DNA from: an uncultured Ardenticatenia bacterium
GTDB taxonomy: Bacteria > Chloroflexota > Anaerolineae > 4572-78 > NAK82
NCBI GenBank assembly: GCA_937127125.1
Contig: CAKZLO010000011.1
Location: 92,059 to 156,058 of the forward strand
Length of the DNA stretch: 64,000 bases
Direction of reading: 5' to 3'
Part shown: piece by piece, positions 63,131 through 64,000 of the stretch
Layout: each line of letters starts with the position of its first letter
Numbering within the stretch: the stretch's first letter is position 1
Translations under genes and position numbers: made by a program
Notes under the pieces: generated by a model
What the model was told of the DNA's origin: nothing
The model's database searches: none
Seen by the model: only the letters and a program-made list of their open reading frames with translations

Positions 63131-64000
63131 TTACTCACACCAAATACGAACCGTTACCGGGCCGGCTGGCCACGTCTTCTGTGCTTTCAGCAATCCGCAA
63201 CGGTTAGTCTGTGCTTCCACATTATAGGTGCCTGGCGGGAATTCACCACATCGGAATTGGCTGGTGTTGTCAGGAATATTGGTACACCGATGGACCAGGG
63301 TATTGCTACCGGGTGTCAGCACATCCAGACGGCTGACGCCGCCAGTGTTCTGAGTGGTGACGTACAGGATTGTGGCCGGTTTCATAATAACAGGCAAATA
63401 GACAAAAGGCACCGTTACGTTCGCTGCCGCGGACGCTACCAGTTGACTTCCATCCGGCGCACGCGCCGTCACCGTCACCACATTCATGAAGTCAGCTGTC
63501 ACATTTCCCCGACTGCAGGTGTATGTGGTGCTGGCACCCCCGTTGAGTGACCCGATATTGCGCCCACAACCGGGAACAGCGGGATCACTTACCTGCACAT
63601 CGGTAAGCGGCACATCCCCCGTGTTGCTCACCGTGATGGTGAAGACAGCGCTTCCACCATCACGGACGTACTGCTGCGCCGGTAGCTTGGTAATGACCAG
63701 CCCTGGGCGGATCACGTCAACGACAGCTGTGTCGCTGGCACTCATCACGCTTCCATCCGGCGCACACGCCGTCACCGTCACCACATTCGTGAAGTCAGCC
63801 GTCACATTCCCCCGACTGCAGGTGTATGTGGTGCTGGCACCCCCGTTGAGTGACCCGATATTGCGCCCACAACCAGAAACAGCGGGATCGCTCACCACCA
63901 CACCACTGAGCTCAGCGTCCCCCGTGTTGCTCACCGTGATGGTGAAGGTGACTGTGCCCCCACCGCGCACATACTGCAACTCAGGCCCCTTGGCAATCGC
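63131..64000 (-). CDS. Surface protein with DUF11-like repeats (partial, C-terminal part)
   Basis: The frame is open to the window edge (upstream residues AIAKGPEL continue the repeat), so the gene starts outside. At least two DUF11-type Ig repeats of 101 residues are present: TFTITVSNTGD ... SDPAV ... CGRNIGSLNGG and a near copy, each with conserved Cys pair. A last about 90 residues (FVYLPVIM ... VRIWCE) form a different C-terminal domain. The DUF11 family is typical of large cell-surface adhesin- or stalk-like proteins. Function unknown. The stop lies 43 bases before the next gene's start. Confidence 0.85.
   Translation of the reverse strand, partial: AIAKGPELQYVRGGGTVTFTITVSNTGDAELSGVVVSDPAVSGCGRNIGSLNGGASTTYTCSRGNVTADFTNVVTVTACAPDGSVMSASDTAVVDVIRPGLVITKLPAQQYVRDGGSAVFTITVSNTGDVPLTDVQVSDPAVPGCGRNIGSLNGGASTTYTCSRGNVTADFMNVVTVTARAPDGSQLVASAAANVTVPFVYLPVIMKPATILYVTTQNTGGVSRLDVLTPGSNTLVHRCTNIPDNTSQFRCGEFPPGTYNVEAQTNRCGLLKAQKTWPAGPVTVRIWCE
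63449..63593 (-). repeat. Near-identical 101-codon-period repeat, unit 1
   Basis: Matches 63752-63896 with only a few substitutions over about 145 bases at an offset of exactly 303 bases, within the DUF11-like gene. Internal duplication of a repeat domain. Confidence 0.85.
63752..63896 (-). repeat. Near-identical 101-codon-period repeat, unit 2
   Basis: Second copy of the repeat at 63449-63593, in frame and in the same orientation. Additional units may lie outside the window. Confidence 0.85.

Noticed and set aside
1..64000. CRISPR arrays, insertion sequences, prophage or rRNA
   Set aside because: No regularly spaced direct repeats with spacers, transposase or integrase motifs, terminal inverted repeats or rRNA sequence were seen. 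The only long repeat is the groEL tract.

Overview
The window looks like a chromosomal segment of a Chloroflexota bacterium, probably of the Anaerolineae/Caldilineae type. This is inferred from gene content, without a database search. The clues are Thr-Pro-rich stalk proteins with NBR1-like or DUF11-like ectodomains, a very large clostripain-type peptidase, a ScyD/ScyE-like secreted propeller, a LysM-only secreted protein, DUF3786, cox-type accessory genes, a two-gene SUF-like (SMS) Fe-S system and B12-type radical SAM proteins. Base composition is moderately GC-rich. No phage, insertion sequence, CRISPR array or rRNA was seen; nearly everything is single-copy housekeeping or envelope genes. 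Two tRNA genes are present (Arg-CCT and Phe-GAA).

Layout. 1-2.4 kb: start of a secD-like gene, then the prfA-prmC translation-termination operon, both on the minus strand. 2.6-10.8 kb: LysM protein, two cobalamin-domain radical SAM enzymes, cobT, a secreted BNR-repeat protein, tRNA-Arg and a small membrane protein. 10.8-14.8 kb: a minus-strand operon of an orphan SecD-head protein, an RseP-type site-2 protease, a zinc-ribbon/stalk protein and a HEAT-repeat protein. 15-18.4 kb: an MFS transporter and a CIRCE-controlled groES-groEL operon. 18.5-29.5 kb: a minus-strand run of sufC-sufB, a Zn/Cd-type P-ATPase, cinA, pncC and DUF1848, plus a 1313-residue C11 peptidase. 29.8-38.3 kb: ScyD-like protein, then a tightly coupled amidohydrolase/comEC pair and two GT-C-like membrane proteins. 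38.4-44.9 kb: tRNA-Phe, a coxF(xdhC)-coxD-coxE-like maturation operon without oxidoreductase subunits, a second groES-groEL operon and an FHA protein. 45-55.5 kb: gpsA, two MFS transporters, an MBL hydrolase, tyrS-sppA, a sensor kinase and GTP-dependent pckG. 55.6-61.6 kb: a GHMP-kinase/GalU fusion, a DUF3786/SDR fusion, and a DUF4432 epimerase-like gene with a zinc-type dehydrogenase, together suggesting sugar activation and conversion. 61.6-64 kb: two surface-protein genes, one apparently frameshifted in a homopolymer, the other running off the window.

The most notable observations are: (i) the two groEL genes carry an apparently identical 1572-bp tract while their ends, groES partners and control regions differ, which points to gene conversion; (ii) a single ORF joins a GHMP sugar kinase to a UTP-sugar uridylyltransferase, a potential one-protein route from free sugar to UDP-sugar; (iii) a stand-alone membrane-anchored SecD P1-head domain is coupled to a site-2 protease; (iv) a DUF3786-SDR fusion; (v) a full-length CinA with a decayed amidase domain next to a separate intact PncC; and (vi) three helically phased 11-bp direct repeats in front of the second groES where the first has CIRCE.
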